A stretch of 64,000 bases of DNA from Liriodendron chinense (GCA_003013855.2 ML058409.1:992001-1056000); one strand, 5' to 3'. Positions 46,378-57,843 are shown, numbered from the stretch's first letter. Translations and numbers: made by a program. The notes: generated by a model not told the origin, from the sequence alone.

Positions 46378-47091
46378 CGGATTAGGTTAATTTACAGCCA
46401 TATTTTCAGATAAAATTGGAGAAGTTAGATGTCTCCTGGCACGTGGTTCTCTGTCAATTCCTTCAACTATTCCACCTTCACTAATGAGTTGGTTATTGGA
46501 ATCCCGAGCCCAATGTGGCATGCAAAATCCTAAGAGAATGAAACAAAAAGAAAGAAGAATTCTTCCTTCCTTTCTTTACTCTTCTCTAAGACAGAAGCAC
46601 AAGGTGTCTTGCAATGGCTAGGCCAGAAGCAAGGATAGAGACCGATTTCTCCTGGTCAATAGGGGTTCAGAGAACTCCCCACCCACTCTTTGAATCTTTT
46701 GAGAAAAGTGCAGAAAAATAAGAAAGAGGAGTAGAGGTGAGAAGAGAAATCTTTGAGCACAAGGTGATCCAAGACGGCAGAGCCGACCAATAGGAATCCA
46801 GGTGGCATAAGGCCTTACCTTTCAGAGATCCAAATATGAGTCTCCACTCACTCTACAAGAGATGAATATGATAGGAATGAATAGGAGAAGAAGAAGAGTA
46901 AGTTTGGAAAGATAGAACCTGATTTGGCACTTGAGATCCTTACGTCTTCTTTAGCTTCCTAGAAATCTCTGAAAAAGAAAAATCAAACAAAACAAACTAA
47001 GTTAGTCCTAAAATCCTAAAAATTCTAAATAGATACTATTTTCAGAAATTTGTGAAAAACTGTCAAAGTCCCCGGCAATGACGCCAAAACT
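46378..47091 (-). promoter_or_regulatory. Athila-like leader and tRNA-Asp primer-binding site
   Basis: About 690 bp of A/G-rich leader without a gene. The PBS at 47069-47086 reads TGGCGTCATTGCCGGGGA on the minus strand, one or two bases from the recalled tRNA-Asp 3' end TGGCGCCGTTGCCGGGGA. It is five bases from the LTR edge at 47092. Confidence 0.85.
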
Positions 47092-48612
47092 TGTTCGCTT
47101 CCCCAAGTGTAGGGTTGCGATGTAGTAATAATCTCGGTAAGACCGAGGTCGATCCACAGGGACTTATATAGGAATTTACAAACACTTCCAATAGCTTCTA
47201 TTGAAAAGCTAACAAATAAGTTTTTAAGGAGATTGATGTGAATAGTAATTCTGAACTTAAACTGAAGTAATCAATTAATAAAAGACACTAGGGGTTCAAG
47301 GATCCACTTGTAGCAATTCTTGATGCTCAATTCGCTGTGGTTTCTCACCTTCTCAACTAGAATCAAAGTTAAGATCTATCTAGTCGGATGATAGATCAGT
47401 TAAACCAAATAATCTGCCATATGTAAAAGCCATGTGTATGATTCACTCAATGCAAGCTAGGACGAGCATACTCAATTGCATAGGTCAGTCCCAATGCCAA
47501 TAAACTAAGTTCACAATCATAACCATCATTAAGTCCTGTCACAAGACAAAGCTAGATTATGATTTGAACTTGATTCAAATCAAATACACAATCCCATACA
47601 TACTACAGAAATCTAGAAAAGTAGAACTTTGGTAGGAAATTCCCACATGAAGATCATAGTACTAGAGCGTACTCCAATTCCTCGGATCATACAGGTCTAG
47701 ACTAACACACAACAATTAAGAACTCAAATAATTCATCCAAACATCCATGAGTCATCATAAGACTAAGAAAAACTACTTTAGAACTTGAATTAAACTTCAA
47801 ACCATTGTTCTTAAATAGGAAATCCAACTTAAAACCAACTTAAACGAATTGAAACATCTTAGATTCACTACAAGCTTCACCTCTTAGCCATAGCTAAGAG
47901 GTTTAGCCGTTCATGATCCAAGGAAACATGAAACAACTAAGAAAAATATAAAAACGAGAAAGCAAACTAGAAGGAGTTATGAAACTCCGAAATCCACTTC
48001 CGCCGCCTCCCAGCTTGCTCAAACCCTTCTTAGATACCCTAGGAACGATCCCTAGGTGTCCTTTTATAGTGGGGAGGCTTCGCAGCATCAGAATCTTCCA
48101 GAAATTGCATAAGCTTACGCAGTGCACAAAGAAATTCGGCGCCGAAATAGGAAGGTTCGCAATTTTACGAATGGCCGACCGGTCGCACGACCGGTCTGAG
48201 TGGCTTGGCCGACCGGTCACGACCGGTCGGACTCATTTAGGAAACAGTCCAGCAAGCTCAAGGGGCCATCAGACCTGTTGGCCGACCGGTCATGACCGGT
48301 CGGACAACACTATTTGTATGTCCAGCAAGTTTAGCAGGGTCTGGGAGAGCTGGCCGACCGGTCACGACCGGTCTTGGCCTCTTTTCTTCTTCATTTCTTT
48401 CTTTCTTTCTTCTCTCGGCTTTCTTCTTTCTTTGGCCCACCTTGAGTCTTGATCCAACGCTCCTAAGTAGATCCTTTTGGTCTCCTATTGGGTGAAGTCC
48501 ACTCTCATTCCCACAACCACAAAACATGCATTAGATTAGTCTTTAAATCATGAAAACCTTGCATAATGAGTGATGAATTGGGGTTAGAATATACATAATT
48601 AAGAGCTCAACA
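47092..48612 (-). repeat. 5' LTR of the Athila-like element, with four inverted-repeat sites
   Basis: 1521 bp, strongly similar to the left LTR. TATA at 48061-48069 (rc). Inverted-repeat sites at about 48175-48196, 48209-48230, 48282-48303 and 48354-48373. Relative to the left LTR, one ~33-bp repeat interval is absent, which accounts for most of the length difference. Confidence 0.93.
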
Positions 48613-48617
48613 AACAT

Positions 48618-49785
48618 CTGGCTCCCTACACTGTGACACCAATAATCGCCAGTAACCCCTCAATCTAAAGTTTGGGTTATTCACCCAGGAAAGCATGGTT
48701 CGAAAGTGACTAGTTAAACACGCCCAAATCAAAGCGAAAGGGCTCGTCACCCATTCCTTAAGAAGATGGTAGGCTCGTCGTCTTTAATGGTGCTCAATGG
48801 TCACTACGGGGAGGTTCGTCACCCCAGCATTGGCGACAACTCAAACACGGTGTCCCATACCACCATGCCTAGCCCATGAGACTCTTGGGGCCCGATTCAC
48901 AATACGGTTCTAAATGGACCATACATTAGTAATGTTGGTATTCTGGATTCAAAGGGTATGATGATGACAAACATAGCAATAACATCCATCCCAATATTGA
49001 ATTAGCGCGTTTAAAAAATGAGAAGGTCGAAGAGGCCAACCTTAGGCATGTATGGCCCGCGTAGTCCTTAAACTACAGTCGGTCACCCGAATTCAACTCC
49101 AAATAAATCACACAAGCCCTAGGGCGGTCGACCATGAGTAGCTACCTCGATTCCTAATCATTTGTTGAGCCGGACCACATTACAACTATAAATGGTATGG
49201 ATATGCACTATAAAACTAAACATTTCAATTATTGAATACATTCCACGTACATAAACGTTTATAACACCACATTAGCAAGTCATCCACATATTACATTCAA
49301 ATTCAGCAATATAAACAAAGGATCTACGATCATTCCACCACCACAAATATCAACATCACATTATCAACTCATTCCAGCAAAACATTAACCTTCATAAACA
49401 CCCAACATCAACATGCATGTTAAGACAAAGAGATTTAACAACATTAAGCATCATAGCAAGCAATTGCAACAATTATACATGTAAATAGGCAATTTCAATG
49501 ATTCATAAATAGATCTAAGCATTTTTAACTACTAAAACAATGCATTAACTATATCTAACAGGGCTTGATCCAAGGCAACTTAGGGGTAATGGTCTGCACT
49601 TAATTTTTGGGCTTGCATGTTAGAAAATTTGGGAAATCCTTAAAGAGAAATATGAGAAATGGGGTATTGAAGCTCCTATCTTACCTCTAAAGTCTATAAA
49701 AGGAAAAATTAATAGGAACGGTAGTGACTAAACATTTATGAATGCATGGGGAAGACGGCGAAGTCGCATACAAGCACTCCACACG

Positions 49786-49827
<42 letters not shown>

Positions 49828-50013
49828 AGAAATTTCAGAAATGGGAGATGAAATCTCCAAATTCGAGTGTTTTTATAGGGCAAGATTGACCAGAATGGCC
49901 CTGCTAGTGAAATCTTCACAACAATGGCCCTAAGGTGGGTTGTTTTGATTAGTTGAGGCCCACCTGGCCCATTTGAGTCAATCTAACCCATGAGGCAACT
50001 TCCTTAAAGGGAT
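48618..50013 (-). repeat. Right part of the old LTR-like repeat, with TATA and (CT)n
   Basis: Continuation of 37741-38368 after the Athila-like insertion. It contains repeated GCTCGTCACCC motifs, a (CT)n microsatellite at 49790-49826 and a minus-strand TATA box (rc of 49870-49879). Organisation and short motifs (GATGGTAGGCTCGTC, GGTGCTCAA) resemble 58.6-60.0 kb. I take it as part of an LTR of an unassigned gypsy-type element; no coding sequence. Confidence 0.5.
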
Positions 50014-51538
50014 ATCCACCCAAGTGTAGGGTTGCGATGTAGTAATAATTCAGTAGAGACCGAGATCGTTCTCAGGGACTTGTTAGGAATTCATAAAATT
50101 ACTTCTACTATTCTCTACTTGAGAGCTAACTAAACAGATTTCTAGAATTGAATGTAGATATGATTATTAAACTAAAAGTGAATGTAATCAATATAAAAGA
50201 GCACTAGGGGTTCGAGGATCCACTTGTAGCAATCCTTGATGCATAATTGGCTGTGGTTTCCCAATTACACAACTAGAATCGAAATCAAATCCTATCTAGT
50301 CTGATGATAGAGCGGTTGTAACACACAATCTGTCGTATGTGTGATTATATACATGATTCCCTCAATTCAAGTTAGGACTTGAGCACACTCAATTGCATAG
50401 GTGAATCCTACTTCCAATAGATTAAGATCACAATCATAATCATCATTAAACTCTGTCACAAAGCATAATTAGATCATGATTTGAACTTCATTCAAATCAC
50501 ATACATAGTCAACACATAATTTAGAATTTAGAACAAAAAGGTAGAACTTTGGTTGAAGATCCCACATGGAAATCCAAGTCTAGAGCGTATTGAATCCGAT
50601 TCCTCGGAGCGTACAGGTCTAGAACTATGCAAAACAGTTAAGAACTAAAGCAATTCTTCCAAACATCCATGAGCCATCATAAGATTAAGAAAAACTACTT
50701 AGAACTTTATTCAAACTTCTATAAACCATTGTTCTTCAATAAATCCAACTTGAAACCAAAACAAAATGAATTAAAGCATCTCAGACTCACTACAAGCTTC
50801 ACCTCTTAGTCCTAGCTAAGAGGTTTAGCCATTCATGATCCAAGAAAGCATGAAAACAGCTAAAAATATAAAACTAGAAAACACAAACTAGAGGGAGTTG
50901 TGGAACTTCGAATCCGACTTCCGCCGCCTCCCACCTTCGTAGATCTCTTCGAAGATGCCTTAGCTGCAATCCCTAGGTCCCCTTTTATAGTGGAGAGGCT
51001 CTACCGCCTTAGAATCTTCTAGATTTGTGTAGTACTTACGCGCTTGCGCATAAAAATCGAAGCTTCAAGAGGAAGTTCCTGAAATTTCGCTGTAATACAC
51101 TGGCCGACCGGTCACGACCAGTCTAGCATTGTCTATGGACAGTCCAGCGTGCAAGGATGGGGGGGCAGGCCTTGGCCGATCGGTCAAGACCAGTCGGCCC
51201 TCTTGCGTTTAGTGTCCAGAGAGGTAGAAGGGGGTGTCTGACCGGTCACGACCGGTCTTGGCCCTCTTGGCCGACTGGTCATGATCGGTCGGACTTGATT
51301 TCCTTCATTTTTCTTCTTTCTTTCTTCTCTCTTTTTCTCTCTCTGCTTTCTTCTTTCTTTGGCCCACCTTGGGTCTTCATCCAAGGCTCCTACATAGATC
51401 TTTTTAGTCATCAATTGGGCGGAGTCCCTCTCATTCCCATAATCATAAAACCACACATTAGAATAGTCTTTAAGCTTGAAAACCATGCATAGTTAGTGAT
51501 GAAATGGGGTTAAAATATACACATTTAAGCACCCAACA
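50014..51538 (-). mobile_element. Diverged solo LTR of the Athila-like family
   Basis: About 1.5 kb colinear with the Athila-like LTRs throughout: CCAAGTGTAGGGTTGCGATGTAG near its left end, GGTTCGAGGATCCACTTGTAG, the TATA box (rc of 50981-50990) and the terminal CCCAACA. It has four inverted-repeat sites (51104-51123, 51175-51196, 51238-51258, 51270-51291) upstream of the TATA box in minus sense. The left terminus lacks the TGTTCG start and no target duplication is seen, so one side may be deleted or recombined. Confidence 0.85.
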
Positions 51539-51539
51539 A

Positions 51540-51631
51540 GAGTAACGAGATCCCATCTATGATTGGACTCAAGGGAGTCCATCTCCTCATCCATAGCATG
51601 CTCCCACTTAACCCGAGTATCCAACTGTAAT
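51540..51631 (-). pseudogene. Copia 2 reverse transcriptase fragment
   Basis: About 30 codons reading VKWEHAMDEEMDSLESNHRW on the minus strand, the conserved start of copia RT (usual form W..AM.EE...L..N.TW.LV). It is the continuation of the integrase-side frame that stops at 55536, separated by LTR A. The fragment ends at the diverged Athila-like LTR. Confidence 0.8.
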
Positions 51632-54600
51632 TGTTAGTGCACTTTTGTGTGGCAAACTAGTGCACCTTGTTTGTCAATCACTTAGGTCAGTGAGTCTAGT
51701 TTTGGTTGAGTTTAATAAAGATGAAGACTGATGACTCAAGCGGACATGCTGCATCAAGGAAGAAGAAACAGGTAAAAGAGATGCCTTGGTGAGCCTTAAA
51801 CCTTGACCAAAACCAAAACCATAACCTCTTGATGACCTTGACCCATTTAGGCATACCTTTAGTTATCTTAGTTTGGCGTTAGGTGTCCCAAAAGATCACC
51901 TATAGTTTGGCTAATGAGGTGCCCCTACTACTGCAAACTACAACTGAAAACAGCATTGGGAAAGGGCTGCCGACCGGTCGCACCTCTGGATGACTGGTCG
52001 TCAGACCACATGATGGGGCAACAAATATTGTTGGAACCCCATTGGCCTTGACCGACCGATCATGACCTGTCGGCTGGCTGGATCCACCGGTCACGACTGG
52101 CCCCCATTTGAGACATCAACATCTCTGTCTTCCAGGCCCATTGGACTGACCGGTCATAACCGATTGTGGACTCCTATCACCGGTCGGTATTAGTCGTTTA
52201 ATGCTCGTTTTAAATCCGTTGCAAGTTTCTTTATAAAAGGGCATGGCTCGTTTTGAGGGGTAAGAAGATGGATTTTGAGAGGACTGAAGCCACCATTGTT
52301 GGAAACCATTTGAGGCCCATTCCTAACCTATGCAAGGCATCTTTCTTGTAATTTAACACAAGAATGGAGCATTCCAAGCTCATAAAGAAGATGACCTTTA
52401 CCCTCTATTGATCTTTACAGTTTGGATCTTTCTTGATAGTCATATCCTTATCCAAAGTTCTAACATGAGATCTTTGTAGGTGAGCGACTCTAGACAACAC
52501 ATTCCCATTAGTTGTAGAGTTCTCAAACCTACCCTCCTATCACCTTGGGCATCTCAAAGTCATCATAAGTAAGGTGATTGATTAAGTGGAGCTGAGGCAT
52601 TGGTAACGCAGCGACAACACGATCAGGGGAGTAAGGGAAGCTGATCGAAGTACAGGAGAGAGGATATCAAGCAACCCAAAGCGGCGCAGAACAAGGAGCT
52701 CATCCGACAAGTAAGGTTGTCTTTATTGAGAGTTATTCCACTCAATTCCTTGTGGGAGTTGAATGTAGAGTTTGTTTGTCAAACTCAAACTAGGGTTGTT
52801 TGCCAATCCTTGGCATGTTTGTCGGGCCTAAATATCTAGGGATGTTTGTCGTTCCTTGGCACGTCTGTCGGGCCTAAACTAGTCTTCAAGGGGGAGCCTC
52901 CGACAAGGGAGTGAACATGCGTCGGGTTGAGAGTTAGCCTTGTCCAAAAACTCCGTTTATGGTTGAGAGGTGAACCGGTAAAACTTCCGTGTAAAGGTTG
53001 AGAGGTGAACCTCATTTAAAACATTCGATAGTGAATGCCAGTATGCTCAATGGGGTTAAGTACTTGAACCGGGAGTGGAGTAGAGCTAAAGTCAAACCAC
53101 TATACATGCTTGTGTTTGCGATTGATTTGAGCACATTGTTATCTTAACATTGTATGTTTAATTCTTTAATTATAAATGCTTGATAAGGAATGCATGCTAG
53201 GCATTAGATAGGCACATCCACACACAAGTGTACTTTCATTAAGTAGTGTAGACTTGAGCTCATTGATCAATTCTCATAAGTCTACATAGGTTACATAGAT
53301 TATGAGCTTGATTTGTTTAATCAATTGATTATCTATGCATGCTTAGACTAGGTAGCTTATTGCTTAAACCATTTGCTAGTCTTGTGATTGGACCTACTTA
53401 GGCTTTGAAGCCAAAGTGTTCTGTTAGTGCACTTTTCTATGGCATACTAGTGCACCTTGTTTGTCAATTACTTAGGTCAGTGGGTCTAGTGTCGGTTGAG
53501 CTTAATGAAGACAAAGAACGAAGACTCAAGACGGACCGGCTGCATCAAGGAAGAAGAAACAGGTAAAAGTGATGCCTTGGTGTGCCTTGCCTTGACCAAA
53601 ACCTAACCCATAACCTCTTAGATGACTTGGACCAACTAGGTATATCTTTAGTCATCATCATTAGTCTTAGAACTCCATGAAAAACATGATAAGTTAGACT
53701 AATTTAAGAGGTGGAAGCTGCTGTAAACAAAACAGCTCAAAACAGCAGTTTTCGATTGATCTCCGATCAATCGGACGTTGGCTCCGATAGGACTCCGATC
53801 AATCGGACAGAAGCTCCGATCAATCGAAAATTTTTCCAGCAACCTTGAAAATCCACTGGACATATTTTCGATCAATCGGAAAGGCTTCCGATCCATCGGA
53901 AGGGGTCCGTCCGATCAATCGGACAGTGTTCCGATCAATCGGAATATCTTCCAGAGACTTCACTGGATAGATTTTCGATCAATCGGACTTGTCTCCGATC
54001 AATCGGACAGGTCTCCGATCCATCGGACCTTCTTCCGATCAATCGGAGATGCGCGAATCTGCCCGTTTTTTGACCGTTGGAAGAAAATCTATTTAAGATG
54101 GGGGATTCGTTTTTGAGCCAAGAGAGGGAATTTTGAGGAGATAGAAGCCACCATTGCTAGAGATCATTAGAGGCTCTATCCCAAACCTATAGCAAGTCAT
54201 TCTCCTTGTGTTTTCATCACAAGCTTAGGCCATTCAATGGCATCTTGAGAATATGACTTGTTCCCTCTTGATTCATAGGGTTTAGACACCTTGATGATAG
54301 TTAAATCCTTTGCCTAAACACTACCTAGGAGTCCATTTAGGTGCATTCCTCTAGGAAACCCATTTCCTACCATTTGTAGAGGTTTCACCATTCCCTAGCA
54401 CCTTGGGCATCTCCAATGGAGCATCACATGCAACGTAGCTGATCTTGTAGCTGAAGCCTTGGCAAAGTGGCGGCGTCAAAGATCGGGGGAGCACAAGGGG
54501 AGCTGATTCAAGCACGGGAGAGCGAGAAGAAGTAACCCGAAGCGGCGCTGAACAAGGGGCTCAATCCGACAAGTAGGTTGTCTTGTTAAGAGTCCATCCA

Positions 54601-55535
54601 CTCAATTCCCTGTGGGAGTTGAGTGTAGAGTTTGTTTGACAAACTCGCCCCGGGGTCGTTAGCCGATCCTTGGCCTATTAGTTGGGCCTAAAATCTAGGG
54701 ACGTCAGCCGTTCCTTGGCACGTTAGTCTGGCCTAAAACAAAGTCTCCAAGGGGGAGCCACCAACACGGGTGCAAACGTGTAGGTTGGGAGGAACCTGTA
54801 AACTCCCCTGTTGGGTGGATCCGAGTTAAAACACCTTGGTTGGGAGGAACCAGATTTAAACTCCCCAGTGAATGCCGATGTGCTCAAAGGGGTTGAGTAC
54901 TTGAACCGGGAGTGGAGTAGACAAGTAGTCGAACCACTATACATCCTTGTGTTTGTGATTGTATTGGAGCACATTTCTCTCTTTATGCATTATGTTTAAT
55001 TGATTACTTATGAATACTTAGTTAGGAATGCATGCTAGGCACTTGATAGGCACATCCACACTCACAAGATGTACTTTCACTACCTCATGTTGACTTGAGC
55101 CTTTCTTGATCCACCCTCTATAGTCCACATGAGTTGTTTAGACTAGGTTGCTGATTGCTCTTATCATATGCTAGTCTTTTGATTGGACCCACTTAGGCTT
55201 GGAAGCCGAAGTGTTATCGCTTACGTAGCTTAATTTGTTGAATTGTTTAAGTAGGCGAAAATAATTTTAAAAAGGTCCTAATCACCCCCTCCATAGGTTT
55301 AGCCATAATTCTAGTTGCTCCTCAAGCTTCCGCACGCGTATGCGTAGGGTGTCGTGTTAGGCTACCCGACGCAATTTCATGTTCTTGGTTACTTATTTTA
55401 ATTTGATAAAATTATTAAGTAAGCGAAAATAAATTTAAAAGGTCCTAATCACCCCCCTCTAAGACTTAGCCATAATATTAGTTGCTCTCTAAGCTTCCGC
55501 ACTAATACGCCTTTAATCCAAAAGGTGTAATTTCA
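51632..55535 (+). mobile_element. Solo LTR A, interrupted by LTR B
   Basis: Parts 51632-53421 and 55385-55535, about 1.94 kb without the insert. It starts TGTTAGTGCACTTTT and ends GTAATTTCA; target duplication GTAAT (51627-51631) and GTAAC (55536-55540), one mismatch. TATA box TATAAAAGG at 52232-52240. Upstream at about 51969-52190 are six or seven imperfect GACCGGTC-type half or full sites. The 3' end has a tract (TCCTAATCACCCCCCTC) resembling copia LTR ends. Lineage unassigned. Confidence 0.88.
53422..55379 (+). mobile_element. Solo LTR B, nested in LTR A
   Basis: 1958 bp, same family as LTR A: same start, TATA-region and 3' tract (TCCTAATCACCCCCTCC), ending GCAATTTCA. Exact 5-bp duplication TGTTC at 53417-53421 and 55380-55384. 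TATA-like TATTTAAG at 54090-54097. Its upstream region (53752-54046) has at least 11 copies of TCCGATCAATCGGA or one-base variants, where LTR A has GACCGGTC-type sites. A 112-codon open frame across the array is a by-product of the repeats. Confidence 0.93.
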
Positions 55536-57006
55536 GTAACGCTTCTTCAAAATATTATGGTTCACTATTATCTGTCAGCAATAGATAATGTAAAGAGGAT
55601 GAGTATTGGACCTTGGATCTTCTCTCCTGAGTAGAACTCCTCAAAATCGGTGTCTGCAGCTCTGCCTCACCATGCTCTTGTGCATGTTCACCCCGTGGCA
55701 CTATAACACCTATGTCCTGTAACTCTTCAAATTCTGCATATTCATTCTCATCGGCCTTGTTCTGTTTCTACTGCAAATGGTCTTTATGCATCACTTTCTC
55801 ATTAAACACTACGTCCTTGCTTTTAATTATTTTTTGGTTCTCTGCATTTCAAAATCGGTAACCAAAATCATGTTGCCCGTACCCAACAAACGTGCACCTC
55901 CTGGACTTTGCATCCAGCTTGTTCCTGTGCTCTACATCAATGTGAACATATGAAGTGCAGCCGAACACTTTGCGATGTGCAAGACTCACTTCTTTCCAGT
56001 CCACGCCTCCTCTGGCAAACTTCCATCCAATGGTACTGAGGGACTTCTATTAATAAGATGGATGACAATATTCACAGCATCTGCCCAAAATATCTTGGGC
56101 AACCCTGCATGCAACTTCATGCTCCTAGCGCGCTCAAGGATAGTCTTATTAATTCGCTTAGCCACACCGTTCTGCTGCAGTGTCCCTATAACCATTTTTT
56201 TATGTTTGATTCCCTGTGCTGCACAATACTCCTCAAATCTCTTATCACAATATTCTCCATCATTATCAGATCTAAGGCACTTTAATGTTTTACCTATCTC
56301 ATTTTTTATCAGAATCTTCTACTTCTTAAATACATCAAATACTTCAGATTTATTCTTTAAGAAGTAAACCCATAGTTTCCTACTAGCATTATCAATAAAA
56401 GAGACAAAATAATGTGATCCACCAAGAGATGATACCTTGCCGTATACACAATCCTCACAAAAGTCTAAGTCGATAGACTTTAAGCCTGGTAGCTTCCCCT
56501 TTGACAGCAACACCTTCATCCATTTCTCACTCATATGGCTCAGCCTCTGATGTTATAACCGCCCATCCACTCTAGTTGATGTGACTACGAGTGAACTATA
56601 TGAATCAAAAGTCACATAAAAAGTACCTTCCTTCTTGCCTCGGGCTATCACCAAGGCACCCTTCGTGACTTCCATGAATCTCCTGTGAATGTCGTTACAT
56701 GTCCAGTATCGGCAAGCTGCCTCACTGAGATCAAGTTTCTTCTCAGGTTTGGGACATGTCGAACATCTTCCAACTTCAAGATTATTTCATCTTTCTGACT
56801 TATCTAAACATCTCTTTTTTCAACAATACTGCATGACTCATCATCACCCAGGTAAACTCTCCGAAGTCACCTGACATATAATCACGAAAAACGTCTTTCA
56901 ACGAAGTGGCATAAAATGAAGCACCCGAGTCTATAACCCAAGACTCATTCTACGCATCAAGAGACAAGATCAACACTTCCGTATTACTCTCCTCGAATAG
57001 ATTCAC
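55536..57006 (-). pseudogene. Copia 2 protease and integrase
   Basis: Protease: WVIDSGASF with its DSG codons at 56923-56931. A heavily stopped stretch (56.85-56.54 kb) holds the pre-integrase part. The integrase core starts near 56.53 kb: CEDCVYGK (zinc-side Cys pair), first Asp in SFIDNASRK, second in RSDNDGEY (about 56.26 kb). The catalytic Glu is Lys in NGVAKRIN (about 56.16 kb). The C-terminal part includes LHAGLPKIFWADAVN. The linker toward RT ends at 55536. Stops and the Glu-to-Lys change disable it. Confidence 0.8.
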
Positions 57007-57800
57007 CTAATCCTTCCCACCTTGAGAGCTTCCTTCTTGCTTCTTAAGTGCCCTGCAATCACGCTTCATGTGCCCCTTCTTCCCACAATGCCAACACCCA
57101 TCTTTGCCTTTTGGCCCTTTGGACTTCTTACTTGACTTAGAACGTTTAATGTTTATTGCTTCCTCTATTTGATGATCTTCCTCGTTCTTCAATGTTTAGA
57201 GCATTCCTAGATTCCCCTAAAATTTTTCAATGCTTTCCTTTTAGATTCTTCGCTGAGAATTAGACCCACAACATCATCAAATTTTAACTTTGTAGATCCT
57301 GTGGAATTGCTCACGATCACCACCAAACCATCCCAACTGTCTGGCAAACTAAACAAGATAAAAAATGCCCTGACCTCATCATCAAACGTGATACTAAAGG
57401 ATTCCAATTGGCTCATGACTGTATTGAACTCGTTTAGATGCTCAGCCATGCTCCCTACCGTCTGACATCTTCATGTTGAAAGCTGCTTCATGAGATGAAC
57501 CTTGTTGGACGCTGAGGGTTTCTCATACATCGTTGCCAGTGCATGCATCAAGTCTTTCACGGTTTTCTCCTTGTATATATTGAAGGCGATACTCTTTGAT
57601 AAAGAGAGTTCGATCGTCCCCATCGCCTTCCGATCCATAAGAGTTCATTCACCATCGAACATCTTCTCCATTTTCTTATATTTTCCTTCTAGAGGAATAT
57701 AGAGGTCCTTTAAATATAAGCAGTCTTCCATCTACATCTTCCAGAAGGCGAAGTTCGCTCCATCAAACTTCTCAATCCGTGTCTTCCCATCTTTCGTCAT
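57007..57800 (-). pseudogene. Copia 2 gag
   Basis: The start MTKDGKTRIEKFDGANFAFW is at 57800, close to the PBS as expected for copia. A TAG follows soon after (W-K-M then stop). The UBN2-type gag region continues through MAEHLNEFNTVMSQLE and LPDSWDGLVV. The CCHC zinc knuckle CWHCGKKGHMKRDC is intact near 57.09-57.05 kb, after a K/S-rich linker. A few stops break the frame. Confidence 0.8.
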
Positions 57801-57828
57801 TGTTCCCACTTGAACAAAAAAAATCAAT

Positions 57829-57841
57829 GGCTCTGATACTA
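57829..57841 (-). promoter_or_regulatory. Primer-binding site of copia 2 (initiator tRNA-Met type)
   Basis: On the minus strand it reads TAGTATCAGAGCC, one base from the canonical TGGTATCAGAGCC, two bases from the LTR edge. Confidence 0.85.
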
Positions 57842-57843
57842 GT

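Larger units (their letters stand above)
38374..48612 (-). mobile_element. Athila-like Ty3/gypsy element, nearly complete
   Basis: 10,239 bp with LTRs 38374-39925 (1552 bp) and 47092-48612 (1521 bp), both starting TGTTCGCTTCCCC and ending AGCTCAACA. Exact 5-bp duplication AACAT at 38369-38373 and 48613-48617. PBS of tRNA-Asp type at 47069-47086, PPT at 39926 onward. Gag, protease, RT-RNase H and integrase lie in order on the minus strand. A tRNA-Asp PBS and this gag type fit the Athila lineage. No env-like ORF could be recognised in the ~1.25 kb after integrase. It is the best-preserved element in the window. Confidence 0.95.

Noticed and set aside
53778..54116. 112-codon plus-strand open frame with repeated R-S-I-G/D-Q-S motifs
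   Set aside because: It is a direct translation of the TCCGATCAATCGGA array in LTR B, with no independent sign of coding.
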